This document shows positions 10,893 through 23,836 of a stretch of 64,000 bases of DNA, piece by piece. The notes beneath the pieces are model-generated. The model did no database searches, had not been told where the DNA came from, and saw nothing but the letters and a program-made list of their open reading frames with translations. Source of the stretch: Terfezia claveryi (lineage: Eukaryota > Ascomycota > Pezizomycetes > Pezizales > Pezizaceae). The stretch lies in the NCBI GenBank assembly GCA_015179025.1, contig WHUX01000188.1, positions 39,105 to 103,104 on the forward strand, in the 5' to 3' direction. How positions within the stretch are numbered: position 1 is the first letter of the stretch; the number at the start of each line of letters is the position of its first letter. The translations under genes and the position numbers were made by a program.

Positions 10893-12483
10893 AGGTTTTC
10901 TGCAGCTGTGGGTTCTCAATGGCGGTGACACGGTATTCGATGGTCAATAGGATAGGCAGGGATCATTAGGATAGGCGGAGGATAGGCGGGGTTTCGTTAA
11001 TGCATTTGGCTATATTTATTCCTGGCAGTGTTCCATTCCATTCAATATTGAAGTATCTTTTTCTACTTACACATGCATTAGTTCTGCCTACAGTGTGAGA
11101 TCAGAATCTGTTTACAACTTTGCTAGATAGGCATGTGTGATCTTATCGAAATGAAATCTCCCATCATTGTGCTTGGTTTTGATTTCAGCTCATCAGACTT
11201 GGACCAGAAGCAGTGAAGCGGAGGTATGTGGAAAGCTCACGTAGACTATTATAGTAGCAAATATTTACTACTCTCAGATTAGCAGCTGTTTGGAGGATAT
11301 TTGGAATGAGAGTCCGGCATCGTTTTTAAGTCTTTATACCAATCTATGCCGTGTAGAGTTGCAGCTGTTATTAAGGCAAAACGAATTGTCTTTTATACTG
11401 TATACAGCTGAATTCAGCTTAAACACGAGCCTTTTATGTGCTGGCAATCATTTCCATTTGCGGTCACATTTAACAAACTATACATCTACAATACAATCCC
11501 AAACTTTGACTTTATAAGGTTGCATATCAGGCTGGAAATTATCGAAAACCGCATAAATAATCGGATCCAGGTGGTCATCCGTATCCCAAAGATGTAGGTA
11601 CTGAGTATGTGGCCGCATACCCAGCAATAGCTGTGAAAAAAAAATAAAAAAAAACTACAACACCAGGGATTCCCACGGGATCTCCTACCGTAGTTAATTG
11701 GCACTGCTAGCGTAGTCACTACCTCGGATGATCTCAATTTCACATGCTTCAAGAATAATGCTGTATTTCCACTATTAATTGTTGGTTTCGACGCCAATCT
11801 GTGGCACAGAATAATCCCACGTTTCTATATATGACATACTGTATCTAATCTACTAGGATTACTCGGATATTATTACCAAAGTCCTGCGTAAGTGTAGCCC
11901 ACCTCAGAACCTAGTCACTTGCTGGCCTTGTAAAAAGAGCTGGCCTTGCCAACAACAATTTGCAAAACTCCGCGTTATGTGAAGATCTAATTCTTGCAAC
12001 GCACTTCACATCTTGCAATGCACTTCACGCAACGCTGACACTCACAATTCCAGGATACTGTGTACCCTCTTGCCAACGTCTCCCTCTTCGCTGACCTATT
12101 CTCAACGTCACCCTACTTACTGATCCATTCTACACACTCTATTACAATACTCAGCGTTGTTATTGCGAGCTTATTAACTATGATCTTTTCAAGGCCGAAT
12201 TGCGCCTCTTCACGGTGGCAAAGGCTCCCATCCTTTTTTCCCTTCCTACAGTCACAATGAACAGCGCACTCATTTACTCCAGTACTTGCATTTTATGCAT
12301 TTCCAAACGAGTTATTTGATTCTCACTATAATCTAAAACTAGCTAAATACACAAGTATCGCGCAACCCCAATATGCCCAGCAGGTTGTGGGCGTCCGAAT
12401 AAGCCTTCTTGTGACCGTCCAAATAGGTAAGCTCTGAAACGACTTTCCATATACCCCTGTATTCCTGTGCAAAGCACCCTAGA
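10893..12483. other. Intergenic DNA, no gene seen
   Basis: There are no supported genes. Positions 11676-11742 share the segment TAATTGGCAC..GCTAGCGTAGT with the dispersed repeat at 20.2-20.5 kb and look like a fragment of it. A poly-A-like run is at 11637-11656. Confidence 0.5.
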
Positions 12484-12665
12484 ATTGAGTGAGCGAATCA
12501 GTGAGGAATTGAGCGAGTGAATCAGTAAGGCATTGAGCGAGCGAAGGACCCTAGAATGAGCGAGCGAATCAGTAAGGAATTGAGCGAGCGAATCACTAAG
12601 GAATTGAGCGAGCGAATAACCCTAGAATGAGCGAGCAAATCAGTAAGGAATTGAGCAAGCAAATC
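12484..12665. repeat. Short tandem repeat with GAGCGAGCGAATCAGTAAGGA-like units
   Basis: About seven imperfect units of roughly 23-30 bp, each containing TTGAGCGAGCGAATCA or close variants, run without interruption. No coding role is seen. Confidence 0.8.
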
Positions 12666-12779
12666 AATGGAGATTTACAATGCCTGTTTGCTGGTACTGG
12701 TAGCACCTAACCCATTCTTATGCTTCATTAGACCTAGGAGGCCTGAAGCTAAATATGCATCCCCACCGTAGCATCGAGA

Positions 12780-13180
12780 GGCAGAGAAAGCGATCTGAGG
12801 CACCCATGTGATTGGCACCCGGTGGGAGGACACGAGAGACTACAGTGGGAAAGCGGCCTCCGGTAGGCTAGAGTTGGAGAGCGGTCTTCAGGAGACTAGA
12901 GCGAGAGGGCTGTCTGCGGGAGACTAGAGTGGGAAAGCATTCTCCCGGAGACAGGAACTCAGACTGGTAAGTACAGGGCGACTTGGGAGGCAAGTGGTCA
13001 GAAAGCTATCGTCCGAGCGCCCTGGGAGACAGGTGGAAAATTGGGTCGCCGGTGGGAGGACATGGGAGACAGGTGGAAAATGGGGACGCCAGTGGGAGTA
13101 CATGGGAGACAAGAAAAAAGGAGTGTCTCCGGGAGACACCATAGTGGCGTCAGGACGCCAGGGCATTCTTCCTGATGCCA
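12780..13180. repeat. GGGAGAC-rich palindromic block, distant relative of MITE A/B
   Basis: Repeated GGGAGAC / GTCTCC motifs and the end segment GAGACACCATAGTGGCGTC resemble the interior and right end of MITE copies A and B. The block ends with CCTGATG. No matching left terminus was found, so it may be an old or truncated relative. Confidence 0.5.
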
Positions 13181-14100
13181 TAGTCCTAAACTCGGGTCAG
13201 CTTCCGCTATCCTAATAGCCAGGTTATGCTATCATAGAGATGCTATTATAGAGGTTTGTCTGTATACGCATAGCCACCGGTAAGTCTACCGTAACTGACC
13301 ACCATACTTGTATTGGGAAAATTCCTAGGAAGGCCACCGCACGCATGAATATCCATCCTGGGCAGGACAGAACAACTATGAGGGAAAGAACTAAGAAAGT
13401 GACGAAGCGAAGTCAATGTGGAATGCAATTTGTTTCGGGTGTGCCTCTACATATTGACGTAGGGACCACCCTGCATAGGCAAGAGATCGGAGATGCTGAG
13501 TTCAGCTGATCTGAGGACTGGAGAGGAGAAGCGAGTGGTAGTAACTCAAAATACCGAGTTCTTCAATGAAGTTCATGCAGTGATACCCAATATAATTGGA
13601 GGTGAAGGTCCTAAACCTATTGAGCTGAACATATCCTGTATTTTTCCAAGGCAGTACCTAAACAGACACTACAAACCGCAATTTGTAATGCATCCTCTAA
13701 TGAACTAGAAATCTAACCCAATTCTCTAGGTAAGTAAACAAAATTTACTGAGTACCAAGGCAACAAACCTATGAACTGAATTCCAATCCATTCTCTTTAT
13801 AGTGTCTAATTCCTATCTTTTATAACATCATTCTCATCAACTTCTTCCTCCTCTAATTCATCTGCCTTCTCATAACCACTACACTTCTCAGTCTCGACCT
13901 CCACCCATACTTGCTTCACTTTTGCAAATACATTCCTTGACTCTATTGAATCCTTTGTGTGAGGTATGACCCTTTTCTGTATCTGTCTTGTATACTACTC
14001 CCTACCCCTCTCCACTCCTCCCTCTGACTTGATTCCCTCACTTTCTTCTCCTCTCTCCTTACTTCATGATACCATCTATTAACAACCCTCCTTGCATGTA
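13181..14100. other. Intergenic DNA, no supported gene
   Basis: The open frame at 13493-13708 (71 codons) has ordinary residue composition but no recognisable domain or intron context. The rest is AT-rich. Nothing else is called. Confidence 0.4.
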
Positions 14101-14107
14101 TTATTGC

Positions 14108-14943
14108 TCAGTCTTCCTTCATCTTCTTTCTGGCATGTACAATCTCTGTGCCTAAAACAACTAAATTATAGACAATCTTTTTCTCATTCACAATGAGATT
14201 TTGTGCTAGTTTAGGAACCTCTATAGAAATATATCCTTCTGAAAATGAAGCAGGATATAATTTACTGAGTTCAGGTTTAAAAATAGCCTTATAGATGGGC
14301 AAATCTCACTCTATGAAGGGGATTTTTGTTTGGTAGAATAGAATAGTATCTATCTTATCATTGGCATCTAGAGCCAAAGGGGAGGATATGTTGTGGAGGT
14401 GATAGAGGTAGAACATTGCTGATAGTGGCTCTAGAAGAGGGGGAAGTAAAGTTTCCTGTTCCTTGGTAGTAAGGAAGTATATTGTTAGTTGATCATACAA
14501 ATCATTAAAAATATGATGATTATTGATATCTTCTATATTCAGTAATAGAGGAGGGATAAGTGCGAGGAGTATATTTTCTATGTATAATCCATTGTTATAG
14601 AACTTGCTAGTGTCATATTCCTTACTAGTTAAACCCTCTTCGGAATCTCTATTGTATTTATCACAACTATTTTTCCAGTACCTCTAGCCTCTGCATTATC
14701 TCTATTGTCTTCATCACTTATAGACCCTTCATTATTTCCCGCACCCCCGACTTCCTCAAATAATACTTTCGGCCACTTAATTGCATCTTTTTTGCTTTCC
14801 AATATTTTACCTTTTCCCCTATAAGATAGTTTGTATACTTTCTTTTTTCTATCTCCTCTACTAAGTGTATCAAAACTATAAACTTTATAATACTCCTTGT
14901 TCCTATAAGAAATATTCTTACATCTTCCAAAAGAAATGCCCAT
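14108..14943 (-). pseudogene. Decayed protein-coding relic, function unknown
   Basis: On the minus strand 14306-14625 and 14108-14302 lie in one frame separated by a single TGA. The upstream frame 14629-14943 joins by a frame change. Together they resemble one protein of roughly 270 residues, with a Lys/Arg-rich start (RGDRKKKVYKLSYRGKGK), an acidic middle (SISDEDNRDNAEARG) and a hydrophobic-helical end. I do not recognise the family. It could be part of a transposon. The AT-rich composition suggests mutational decay. Confidence 0.4.
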
Positions 14944-15086
14944 TGTTCTGAAAACTCAACTTTAATAGCAATGGTCAGGAAATGTAAATCCCCTACTATA
15001 ATAGCTATGTCCAGTATTTTTCCTATAATAGGACTAAGATTGCTTTTGTAGTTAGTAAAGTTGTGAAAGGCTATATAAATATGAGA

Positions 15087-16185
15087 TTAGAGTAAATGTG
15101 ATGACTGAATATAAAGTAGGAATAACAAGTGAGAAATACCTATATTTGTAAGGTAATTTAGGCCAAATGCTCTCAGCCCATCTTTTCGTATATAGTGCAA
15201 TCTACCAATAGTCTCTTTGATTAAAAATATCATGCATGTTTTGTGATATGCTGAAGACATGCATTTGATAATGAGCACTGTCATAGAAATTCCTTGGTTA
15301 ATAGAGACTTCTATATAGATATATCTCAACCAGTTGTTTTTACGGTTCCTATCATTCTCAAGTTTGGGATATGAGGTGAGCCAGTATTCGAATTGGATAT
15401 GTGAGACATAGAATATGATATAGTCTTGTCTATAGAACTGTGCAAGTTTAAGGAGTAACTATAGTATTAAATCGTAGAGCTGGATATGCAAGGGTTAGCA
15501 AAACGGAGGTTTCACTTGAGGAAGTAATGGTAGTAATACTTAAAAAGTTCGAGCAAATGATGCCAAATACTTTAAGACAGCTGAGGTATAGGGGTTTAAG
15601 GGATGTCAGTACTAATAGTAGGTAGAGAGATACTAGTAGCGGACTATTGGTGGAATATGGCAGACTGCTTGGCTAGGGGGTGGGCAAGGTTGGTAAAATG
15701 GCTGTAGATGGTAGTAGTGATATAGGTACCAATGCTTTTCATATGTAGTGTTGAATGTATAGTGCTCATACAGGTAGTTGTTGTAGGAGCTTCTGGCTTA
15801 TTAAATCTACTAGCGTTAAGATATAGACATTTTGGCATAGACTGTAACCTCTGGAATCGGTCTTTGGAAGTAGGACGTAGATTTTGCCTTGAGATCGATA
15901 CCAATAGTAGAGCATGAACACTACGATATACTGAGACTTAATGAGGAGGTGCAGCTGTATCTGAATGACGATAGCCCACACCTAATTGTGCTAGGGATAT
16001 AGCAGGACTGAGGGCACTAGTAGTCTGGTAGTTGACTAGTAAGCAAAAAATGGTTGTTGGTTGTTGCATGTTCAGAAAAAGCTATTGCAGGGATCAAAAC
16101 TACTATTATAGGTAGTCTAGTTGGCAGGCACTGTTGTAGATGGGCTTATGTGGTGGTGTATGGTAGTATGCTATTAGAGTGCCAT
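15087..16185. other. AT-rich region with short open frames only
   Basis: A minus-strand frame at 15087-15329 may belong to the same relic as the 14.1-14.9 kb pseudogene. Otherwise no gene or repeat boundary is seen. Confidence 0.35.
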
Positions 16186-16408
16186 TTATTGAAAAGTATA
16201 TGAGTTATATGTTATGGTATCAACCTCTAATAAGTCTATCACCTCCGGAATTATCTTAAAATGAGGTCTTGAACCTGAACATGCAGAACAAGCTACCAAA
16301 TAAGCTAAAACCCAAACATCCTTATCGATTGCCTTCTAGCACTGCTCATTAGGGTACTCAAGTAAGGTAACAAGTAAGGCAGATGTAGATGGCACCTTAA
16401 TATCCCCT

Positions 16409-17615
16409 ATGCCTACTAAATTTATATATAAAGCTTGCATATTAGCTAAATCTGTAAATGCAGTTCCTCAAAGCCTCCTTTATTCCAGATTAACTCAGCC
16501 ATTTAAGCTGATATATAGTGATCTGAGTGGTAAACAATCTCTGCCCTCTTATAGTAACTCTCAATATTATATTACTTTTATTGATAATTTTACTAGGATG
16601 GGCTAAATCTACTTCCTGAGGAATAAATCACCCAATGCCTCAAAGATTATTCAACAATACATTAATCTAGTAGAAAGGTAGTTCTAAACTACTATTTTAA
16701 CTCTAGTATTAAACAATAGTAGAGAATATATAGAGGCCAATAAATTTATCAAACCTAAGGGTATAAAACATATCTATATGCCTCCATATTTCTATAAGTC
16801 AAATGGAGTCCCTAAGCAATACAATCAGACTATATAAACAGTAGCTCGCAGCATAATTCTAGACTTGATTAATCCAGATCTAAAGCTCTGAGGAGAAGCA
16901 TGCAATACAGCTATGTATTTCCAAAATCGCTTACCCCATTCATAGCTACCTTAGAGCAAAATGCCCTTTGAAATGCTGTATAATAAACAACCTTTAATCG
17001 CACACTTGAAACCTTTTGGTAGCTTCTACTATGTATATATTATTGAAGAACGATAACTGCTTGGCAGTAAGTTTCAACTATGAGCAGAAAGAACTATACT
17101 CGTTAGTTTTAGAGACAGCCCTTCCATCTACAGAGTTTAGCTTGCCACTAACAAGCAAATATTTACTGTGAAGGCTTTACTATACATATTTGTCCAGCCT
17201 AAGAATACTGGTAACATACCAATCATACCCACTATAGGGTGGACTACCAATCTAGTTGAGTGCTTACTAGCTGAGTATTTACTAGCTGACTATATACTAA
17301 CTGAGTATATACTAGCCGTTCCCACTTTAAGGCTAGCTACCTAGCCAATTGCTCCAAAACCTACCATATCCACTGATTCCTCCAATATAAGGCACTCCTT
17401 ACTTGTGACTACACTTGCAGCTAATGAAGCAGAACCTAAAATGTTCAAGTAAGTAATGGAGTGTGTGGACTCTCCCCGATTATATTTTGCCATACAGGAA
17501 GAGCTACAAACTCTGGCAGATCAATTAGTATAGACAGTCATACCTTTACTCACTCTAAAGCATAATATTATAGGCTGTAAATAGGTCTACAAGATTAAGA
17601 GAGATTTATTAAGCA
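16409..17615 (+). pseudogene. Ty1/copia integrase and start of RT (degraded)
   Basis: Residues such as PFKLIYSDLSGKQSL, YYITFIDNFTRMG and GIKHIYMPPYFYKSNGV follow the copia integrase core pattern, and NRLPHS with KPFGSFYYVYI follows the C-terminal part. RT begins with HNIIGCK*VYKIKRDLLS, where a TAG replaces the expected Trp. At least eight stops, mainly TAA or TAG, interrupt the frame. It ends at the MITE at 17616. Confidence 0.8.
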
Positions 17616-17863
17616 CATCAGGAAAGAAAATAGTTTGTCTCCAGTGTCTCTAGAGACAGTATTGCCACTGGAGACAAGGTGTGTCTCCACGATTGGCAGA
17701 ATGTCTCCCAGTGTCTCCTGAAGACACTGGGAGACACTGGGAGACACATGGGAGACACTCAGGAGACACCTAGAAGACATAAAAGACACAAAAGACACCA
17801 GAGACAACCCTGTCTCTTGGAGACACCACCTGGCGTCCCGATGCCACTTTTTTCTTGCTGATG
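17616..17863. mobile_element. MITE copy B, CATCAG termini, 2-bp target duplication CA
   Basis: It has the same termini as copy A (CATCAGGAAAGAAAATAG at the left, CTTGCTGATG at the right) and the same GAGAC-rich interior, but is 248 bp long. It is flanked by CA on both sides. Mentally removing the element and one CA puts the two sides of the copia RT in one frame, which supports the boundary and the duplication length. Confidence 0.9.
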
Positions 17864-17865
17864 CA

Positions 17866-19199
17866 ATATAAGCTGTTATAAAGCTAGGCTGGTAGTATAA
17901 GAATTCTCTCAACAACTTGGAATAGATTTTGATGAGATTTTCTCTCCAGTTGTAAGATATGATTCCCTAAGATTACTAATTGCACTTTTAGTCTCTCTAA
18001 GTTGGCCTTAGCCTGATTAGTTAGATATAATGGGGGCTTTCCTATATAGATTTTTATAGGAAGAGATCTATATGAAGCTTCCACCTAACTATGCAGAATT
18101 GAGGTCTTCCACTAACAGCAATTAAAGACAATGTATACGTCTTTATAGGTCCATTTATAGACTCAAACAGTCACCCTACCAATAGTACCAGAGATTGACC
18201 AGATTTCTTATACTATTAGTATACATAACTACAAACTTTGATCTATGTGTCCTTATACATATGGAACTTCAAATCATTATCACCATCTATGTGAATAATA
18301 TTCCTATTATGGGGCCTAACTTACTAGAAAGAGAGAAACTGAAGAGTTTGCTAAAGAGTAAGTTCAAACTGAGCAAACTTGGTTCTCTTAGCTGGTTACT
18401 AGGCATCTGGATAATCTGGCAAACAGACTGCGTTACCTTATCACAAAGGACATATATCGACCAATTAGTTCTTAAATTCGACATGCAACTTAAAGACTGC
18501 AACCTGATCTCTCTTACCTTGGATCCTTATACAGATCTGTTAAAGGCTCAAGAACGAAATGATCTTGTAGACCTATCTTACTATAGGTAAATAATTGGAT
18601 CCCTCATATACCTTGTAATTAGAACTAGGCCTGACCTTGCCTTTACTATCTCTGCAATATCTCAATTCTTGTCCAAACCCATAAAAGACTATATGGGTAT
18701 TATCAAAAAGACTCTCCACTATCTTAAAGGAATGAGAGATCTTACTTTTACCTATAAGAAACTAAAGAACAATACTTTGGTAAGCTTATCAGGCTGGTCA
18801 GACTTAGACTTTACAGGTGATAAGAATGACTGAAAATCAACTATGGGAAACATATTCCAGGTAGCTGGCAATGCAATCTGCTGGAGATTAGTAAAGCAAT
18901 AATGTATATCTACCTCTATGGTCAAGGCTAAATATATCACTTCTTCTACCTCATCTAAGCAGTAGATTTGGTTGTAGAATACTCTGGCAGAACTTCAAGT
19001 TGACATGTCTTGTACAATCAGTACCGACAATAATAAGTCAATTGATCTAACCGATAATCCCTATATTAGCAATAAGAGTAAGTATATAGATATTGCCTTT
19101 CACTATATCAGAGATTTGGTAGAGACAGGCAAGATTAATGTTCTTTGGGTACCCAGTATTTGCAACCTTACTGATATTTGTACAAAGCTGCTCAAATGA
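17866..19199 (+). pseudogene. Ty1/copia RT and RNase H (degraded)
   Basis: It continues the copia pol after the MITE with SCYKARLVV, LGIDFDEIFSPVVRYDSLR, then the palm segment (18195-18590) where the YVDD position reads IYVNN. RNase H traces follow (GRSDxDxAGD-like SGWSDLDFTGD, and the C-terminal KYIDIAFHYIRDLVETGKI). Stops occur at several Trp or Gln positions. The damaged catalytic Asp pair (VNN) alone makes it inactive. Confidence 0.8.
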
Positions 19200-19400
19200 T
19201 CTAAATTTCTTAATTTAGGAATCAAATAATGTAAACAAGCTAAAGCACTCTTTTACTTGCATTTTTCCCACTAGGTTTTTGAGGTTTTTAATAAGACTTA
19301 TCATGCTTGTCTTGCTAGCAGTATTTGATGAGGAAAAGTATTGAAAAGCATATGAGTCATATGTTGTAGTGAGATACTCAGACTCACATAGCTATAGATA

Positions 19401-20159
19401 TCATTATAGCTACACTTATAATATGATATACTCATGCCACTTATATCATGGACAATATGTCACTCATACTTGATATTATAGTGATAACATTTATAAAGAG
19501 TGAAAGGATATTCACTCCCACTATATACTATCAAGATATCAAATGAAGGTTTGATGAGAAATATACACTGACTGATATAGACCATATTCCAAATGTCCCT
19601 ATTATTTCCTGTAAAGCTGCACTAGAAGCCCTTAAACTTCTTCATCTCTTTATCTTCAAAGTCCTCATATCAATTTACAAAAGTTAGGGAAGCTCACTTG
19701 CTTTTTCTTCCTCTAATTATCCTTAACCTCTAACATTTCCAGTCTGTAAGCTAGCTGCTGCAACCTCAGGTGGCCATCACTAGCAACAACTTATAGTCTT
19801 TATCGAAGGTTTGCCTCTGGAATGACCAGCTCCTTAGTAAATTTTATGATAGTGTTTTCTTATTCCTTTGCCGGCTGCTCCTTCACCTTACTTGGTCCTA
19901 TCACCTTTAACCTTACCAGCTTTCATTCAAGTTGCCTTTTCTTCCTTACACTACTCATATATCTACCAAAACAGAGTATATTAGACTTCTTTATCCCCTG
20001 TCCAGTCAACTTGAGCCAGCACAAAGAGCAGTCCTTCTTACACAACTTTATAGATGTAGATTGCCCAGATTGTTCAGGAAGGAATTGCTAGTAGCATGAC
20101 TAGCCAAGTTGAATTTAACATGTAGGTCAGAGCAGGAACAGAAATAATAAGGACAAGCG
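19401..20159. other. AT-rich DNA, no gene seen
   Basis: It contains the probable end of the copia relic and a short plus-strand frame (19822-20091) rich in Phe, Leu and Ser with no domain. Nothing else is supported. Confidence 0.35.
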
Positions 20160-20523
20160 AATTACAGAAATGTAAAAGCCTAAGAATATAGCAACTGCAG
20201 AGTAATATGTTAGAACCCCATACTGAGTATATAAAAAAACAAAAGGCTATAGAGTATGGGTGTAATGTACAGAATACTAGTATAGTATTACAGAATACTA
20301 GCATGGTGTACCAAAAGAGGAGTAGTACAATTCCTAAAATGGCAGGCAGTCTGCAAGACCAGAAATAGAAGGGGCCAAATCAGGATTGACTAGTGTAACT
20401 TCCCAAAAAGATAATTAAACAATACCATAGAAAATAATTACATATTGCCTGTTTAGTGCTGCAATGGGAGACTTTATCACGGGGTCTTCTACCACAGTAA
20501 ATTGGCACTAAACCTGCTAGCGT
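20160..20523. repeat. Dispersed repeat copy 1 (AT-enriched)
   Basis: It aligns with 34135-34487 over about 0.35 kb, sharing AAAAGAGGAGTAGTAC, GCCTGTTTAGTGCTGCAATG and TAAATTGGCACTAAAC. This copy carries many TpA where the other has TpG or CpA, the pattern expected of RIP. A fragment also occurs at 11676-11742. Confidence 0.85.
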
Positions 20524-20749
20524 AGTTACTACCTTTTATGATCTAGTGCTAAGGAGATGATCTCATGCCTCAGTCTGGGACTATACACCTCCGAAATCAT
20601 CTCCGAAATCATCTCCGGTGCCAAGATTCCCGGAGATGTTAGTGTGTGCATAGCCTGTTTTGGAGGTACTAGCGTTGTTATGAGCTGCATTTCATATATT
20701 TTTTTTTTTTTTTTTCTATGATAAGAGCAAATACTGACACAGAACAACA

Positions 20750-20950
20750 GCACTTTGTTTAGCCCATACCTTTGCTTTGCTCCGCCCAGCTCCACAATGC
20801 CCAGAGCAGACCTTTCAGAGCTATAAAACCTTTCTCTGGCTCATAAAATCCTGCTCAAGGTCATATAATCTTGCTCCAGCTCATCTACTCCTGCTCCAGT
20901 CCAGCTCCAGTCCTGCTCCAGGTCATACAATCCTGCTCGGGTATAGAGGT
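20750..20950. repeat. Low-complexity CTGCTCCAG/TCATA repeats
   Basis: Imperfect repeats of CCTGCTCCAG and AGGTCATA follow one another. A pure T tract lies just before, at about 20699-20715. Confidence 0.6.
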
Positions 20951-20997
20951 ATTCCACTCCTAGTGGAGAGAACATACACTATAGGATTGAATATTGA

Positions 20998-21070
20998 TAG
21001 CCGAGTATTCAGACATCTCCGGCATGCGAATTCACACGTCTCCAGCATGCGTATTCAAATATCTCAAACA
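20998..21070. repeat. Outlying units of the 23-bp minisatellite
   Basis: Three units of the ATTCAGACATCTCCGGCATG type occur 0.4 kb before the main array, separated by GC-rich single-copy DNA (21071-21478) that holds two or three copies of a GGGCGA(G/A)ACCAGAG segment. Confidence 0.8.
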
Positions 21071-21478
21071 TGAGTATTGTTATGAATCGGTGGCGGGGCA
21101 AGGCCAGCACTCGCGTAAGTGGGCTTACGCGGGTGTCGGGGGTCAGCTAGGAGGGCTACGAGCTAGGGGCGAGACCAGAGCTCCAACAAGGCCAGTGTCG
21201 AGCGGGACGACATATCCAAACCACCGATGGGAGGGGAGGCAGGAGCGAGCAGGGCGAGGCAGGCACGAGCAAGGCAAGCAGGGCAAGCGAGGCGAGCAGG
21301 CGACTTGGGCGAGACCAGAGTCTAGATGGGGCGACGGGGACTTGGGCGAAACCAGAGTCTAATGGGAGGCGACATATCCAAATGCAGGTGCGAGGCAGTC
21401 TGAGCTACACTCGAGCAGATATTCGGGAAAGAGGTATTTATTGCCTAGAGCAACTAGATACAGGACATGATGGAGAGA

Positions 21479-23836
21479 ATCAGACATCTCGAACATGCGA
21501 ATTCAGACATCTCCGGCATGAGCATTCAGACATCTCCGGCATGAGCATTCAGACATCTCGAATATGCGAATTCAGATATCTCCGGCATGAGCATTCAGAC
21601 ATCTCCGGCATGAGCATTCAGACATCTCGAACATGCGAATTCAGACATCTCCGGCATGAGCATTCAGACATCTCCGGCATGAGCATTCAGACATCTCGAA
21701 CATGCGAATTCAGACATCTCGAATATGCGAATTCAGATATCTCCGGCATGAGCATTCAGACATATCCGGCATGAGCATTCAGACATCTCGAACATGCGAA
21801 TTCAGACATCTCCGGCATGAGCATTCAGACATCTCCGGCATGAGCATTCAGACATCTCGAACATGCGAATTCACACATCTCCGGCATGAGCATTCAGACA
21901 TCTCCGGCATGAGCATTCAGACATCTCCGGCATGAGCATTCAGATATCTCGAACATGCGAATTCACACATCTCTGGCATGAGCATTCACACATCTCCAGC
22001 AGGAGCATTCAGACATCTCGAACATGCGAATTCACACATCTCCAGCGAACATGCGTATTCAGACATCTCCGGCATGAGAATTCAGACATCTCCGGCATGA
22101 GCATTCAGACATCTCCGGCATGAGCATTCAGACATCTCCGGCATGAGCATTCAGATATCTCGAACATGCGAATTCACACATCTCCGGCATGAGCATTCAC
22201 ACATCTCCAGCATGAGCATTCAGACATCTCGAACATGCGAATTCAGACATCTCCGGCATGAGCATTCAGACATCTCCGGCATGAGAATTCAGACATCTCC
22301 GGCATGAGCATTCAGACATCTCCGGCATGAGCATTCAGATATCTCGAACATGCGAATTCAGACATCTCCGGCCTGAGCATTCAGACATCTCCGGCATGAG
22401 TATTCAGACATCTCCGGCATGAGAATTCAGACATCTCGAACATGCGAATTCAGACATCTCCGGCATGAGCATTCAGACATCTCGAAGCTGCGAATTCAGA
22501 CATCTCCGGCATGAGCATTCAGACATCTCGAACATGCGCATTCAAATATCTCGAACATGCGAATTCAGACATCTCCGGCATGAGCATTCAGACATCTCCG
22601 GCATGCGAATTCAGACATCTCGAACATGCGAATTCAGACATCTCCGGCATGAGCATTCAGACATCTCCGGCATGAGAATTCAGACATCTCGAACATGCGA
22701 ATTCAGACATCTCCGGCATGAGCATTCAGACATCTCGAAGCTGCGAATTCAGACATCTCCGGCATGAGCATTCAGACATCTCGAACATGCGCATTCAAAT
22801 ATCTCGAACATGCGAATTCAGACATCTCCGGCATGAGCATTCAGACATCTCCGGCATGAGCATTCAGACATCTCCGGCATGAGCATTCAGATATCTCGAA
22901 CATGCGAATTCACACATCTCCGGCATGAGCATTCACACATCTCCAGCATGAGCATTCAGACATCTCGAACATGCGTATTCAGACATCTCCGGCATGAGAA
23001 TTCAGACATCTCCGGCATGAGCATTCAGACATCTCCGGCATGAGCATTCAGACATCTCGAACATGCGAATTCACACATCTCCGGCATGAGCATTCAGACA
23101 TCTCCGGCATGAGCATTCAGACATCTCGAACATGCGAATTCACACATCTCCGGCATGAGCATTCAGACATCTCCGGCATGAGCATTCAGATATCTCGAAC
23201 ATGCGAATTCAGACATCTCCGGCCTGAGCATTCAGACATCTCCGGCATGAGTATTCAGACATCTCCGGCATGAGAATTCAGACATCTCGAACATGCGAAT
23301 TCAGACATCTCCGGCATGAGCATTCAGACATCTCGAAGCTGCGAATTCAGACATCTCCGGCATGAGCATTCAGACATCTCGAACATGCGCATTCAAATAT
23401 CTCGAACATGCGAATTCAGACATCTCCGGCATGAGCATTCAGACATCTCCGGCATGCGAATTCAGACATCTCCGGCATGAGCATTCAGACATCTCCGGCA
23501 TGAGAATTCAGACATCTCCGGCATGAGTATTCAGACATCTCCGGCATGAGCATTCAGACATCTCCGGCATGAGCATTCACACATCTCGAATATGCGTATT
23601 CAGACATCTCCGGCATGAGCATTTAGACATCTCGAACATGCGAATTCAGACATCTCCGGCATGAGCATTCACACATCTCGAATATGCGAATTCGGATATC
23701 TCCGGCATGAGCATTCAGACATCTCCGGCATGAGCATTCAGACATCTCGAGACTCTCCGGCATGAGCATTCACACATCTCCGGCATGAGAATTCAGATAT
23801 CTCCGGCATGAGCATTCAGACATCTCCGGCATGTGT
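21479..23836. repeat. 23-bp minisatellite array, about 100 units
   Basis: The unit is ATTCAGACATCT followed by either CCGGCATGAGC or CGAACATGCGA. The two versions alternate in blocks, and larger blocks are themselves duplicated (for example the run with CTCGAAGCTGCG near 22480, 22740 and 23330). Because 23 is not a multiple of 3, three units make a 69-nt, 23-codon period, which gives spurious long reading frames; these are not called as genes. Confidence 0.95.

Larger units (their letters stand above)
16190..19400 (+). mobile_element. Ty1/copia retrotransposon relic
   Basis: Integrase core and RT/RNase H in the copia order (integrase before RT) can be followed from 16400 to 19200. The segment ATTGAAAAG..ATATGAGT..ATATGTT occurs at about 16190 and again at about 19344, suggesting remnants of repeated ends. 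At 16212 it is followed by TGGTATCAAC, which resembles the initiator-Met primer site TGGTATCA. The gag region is missing. A MITE splits the RT. Confidence 0.78.

Noticed and set aside
21382..23273. Several 60-130-codon frames with repeated RHLRHEHSDISGM
   Set aside because: They result from the 69-nt super-period of the 23-bp array; all three frames give similar products.
21479..23836. Possible CRISPR array
   Set aside because: Units are contiguous with no unique spacers, and the context is eukaryotic; this is a minisatellite.
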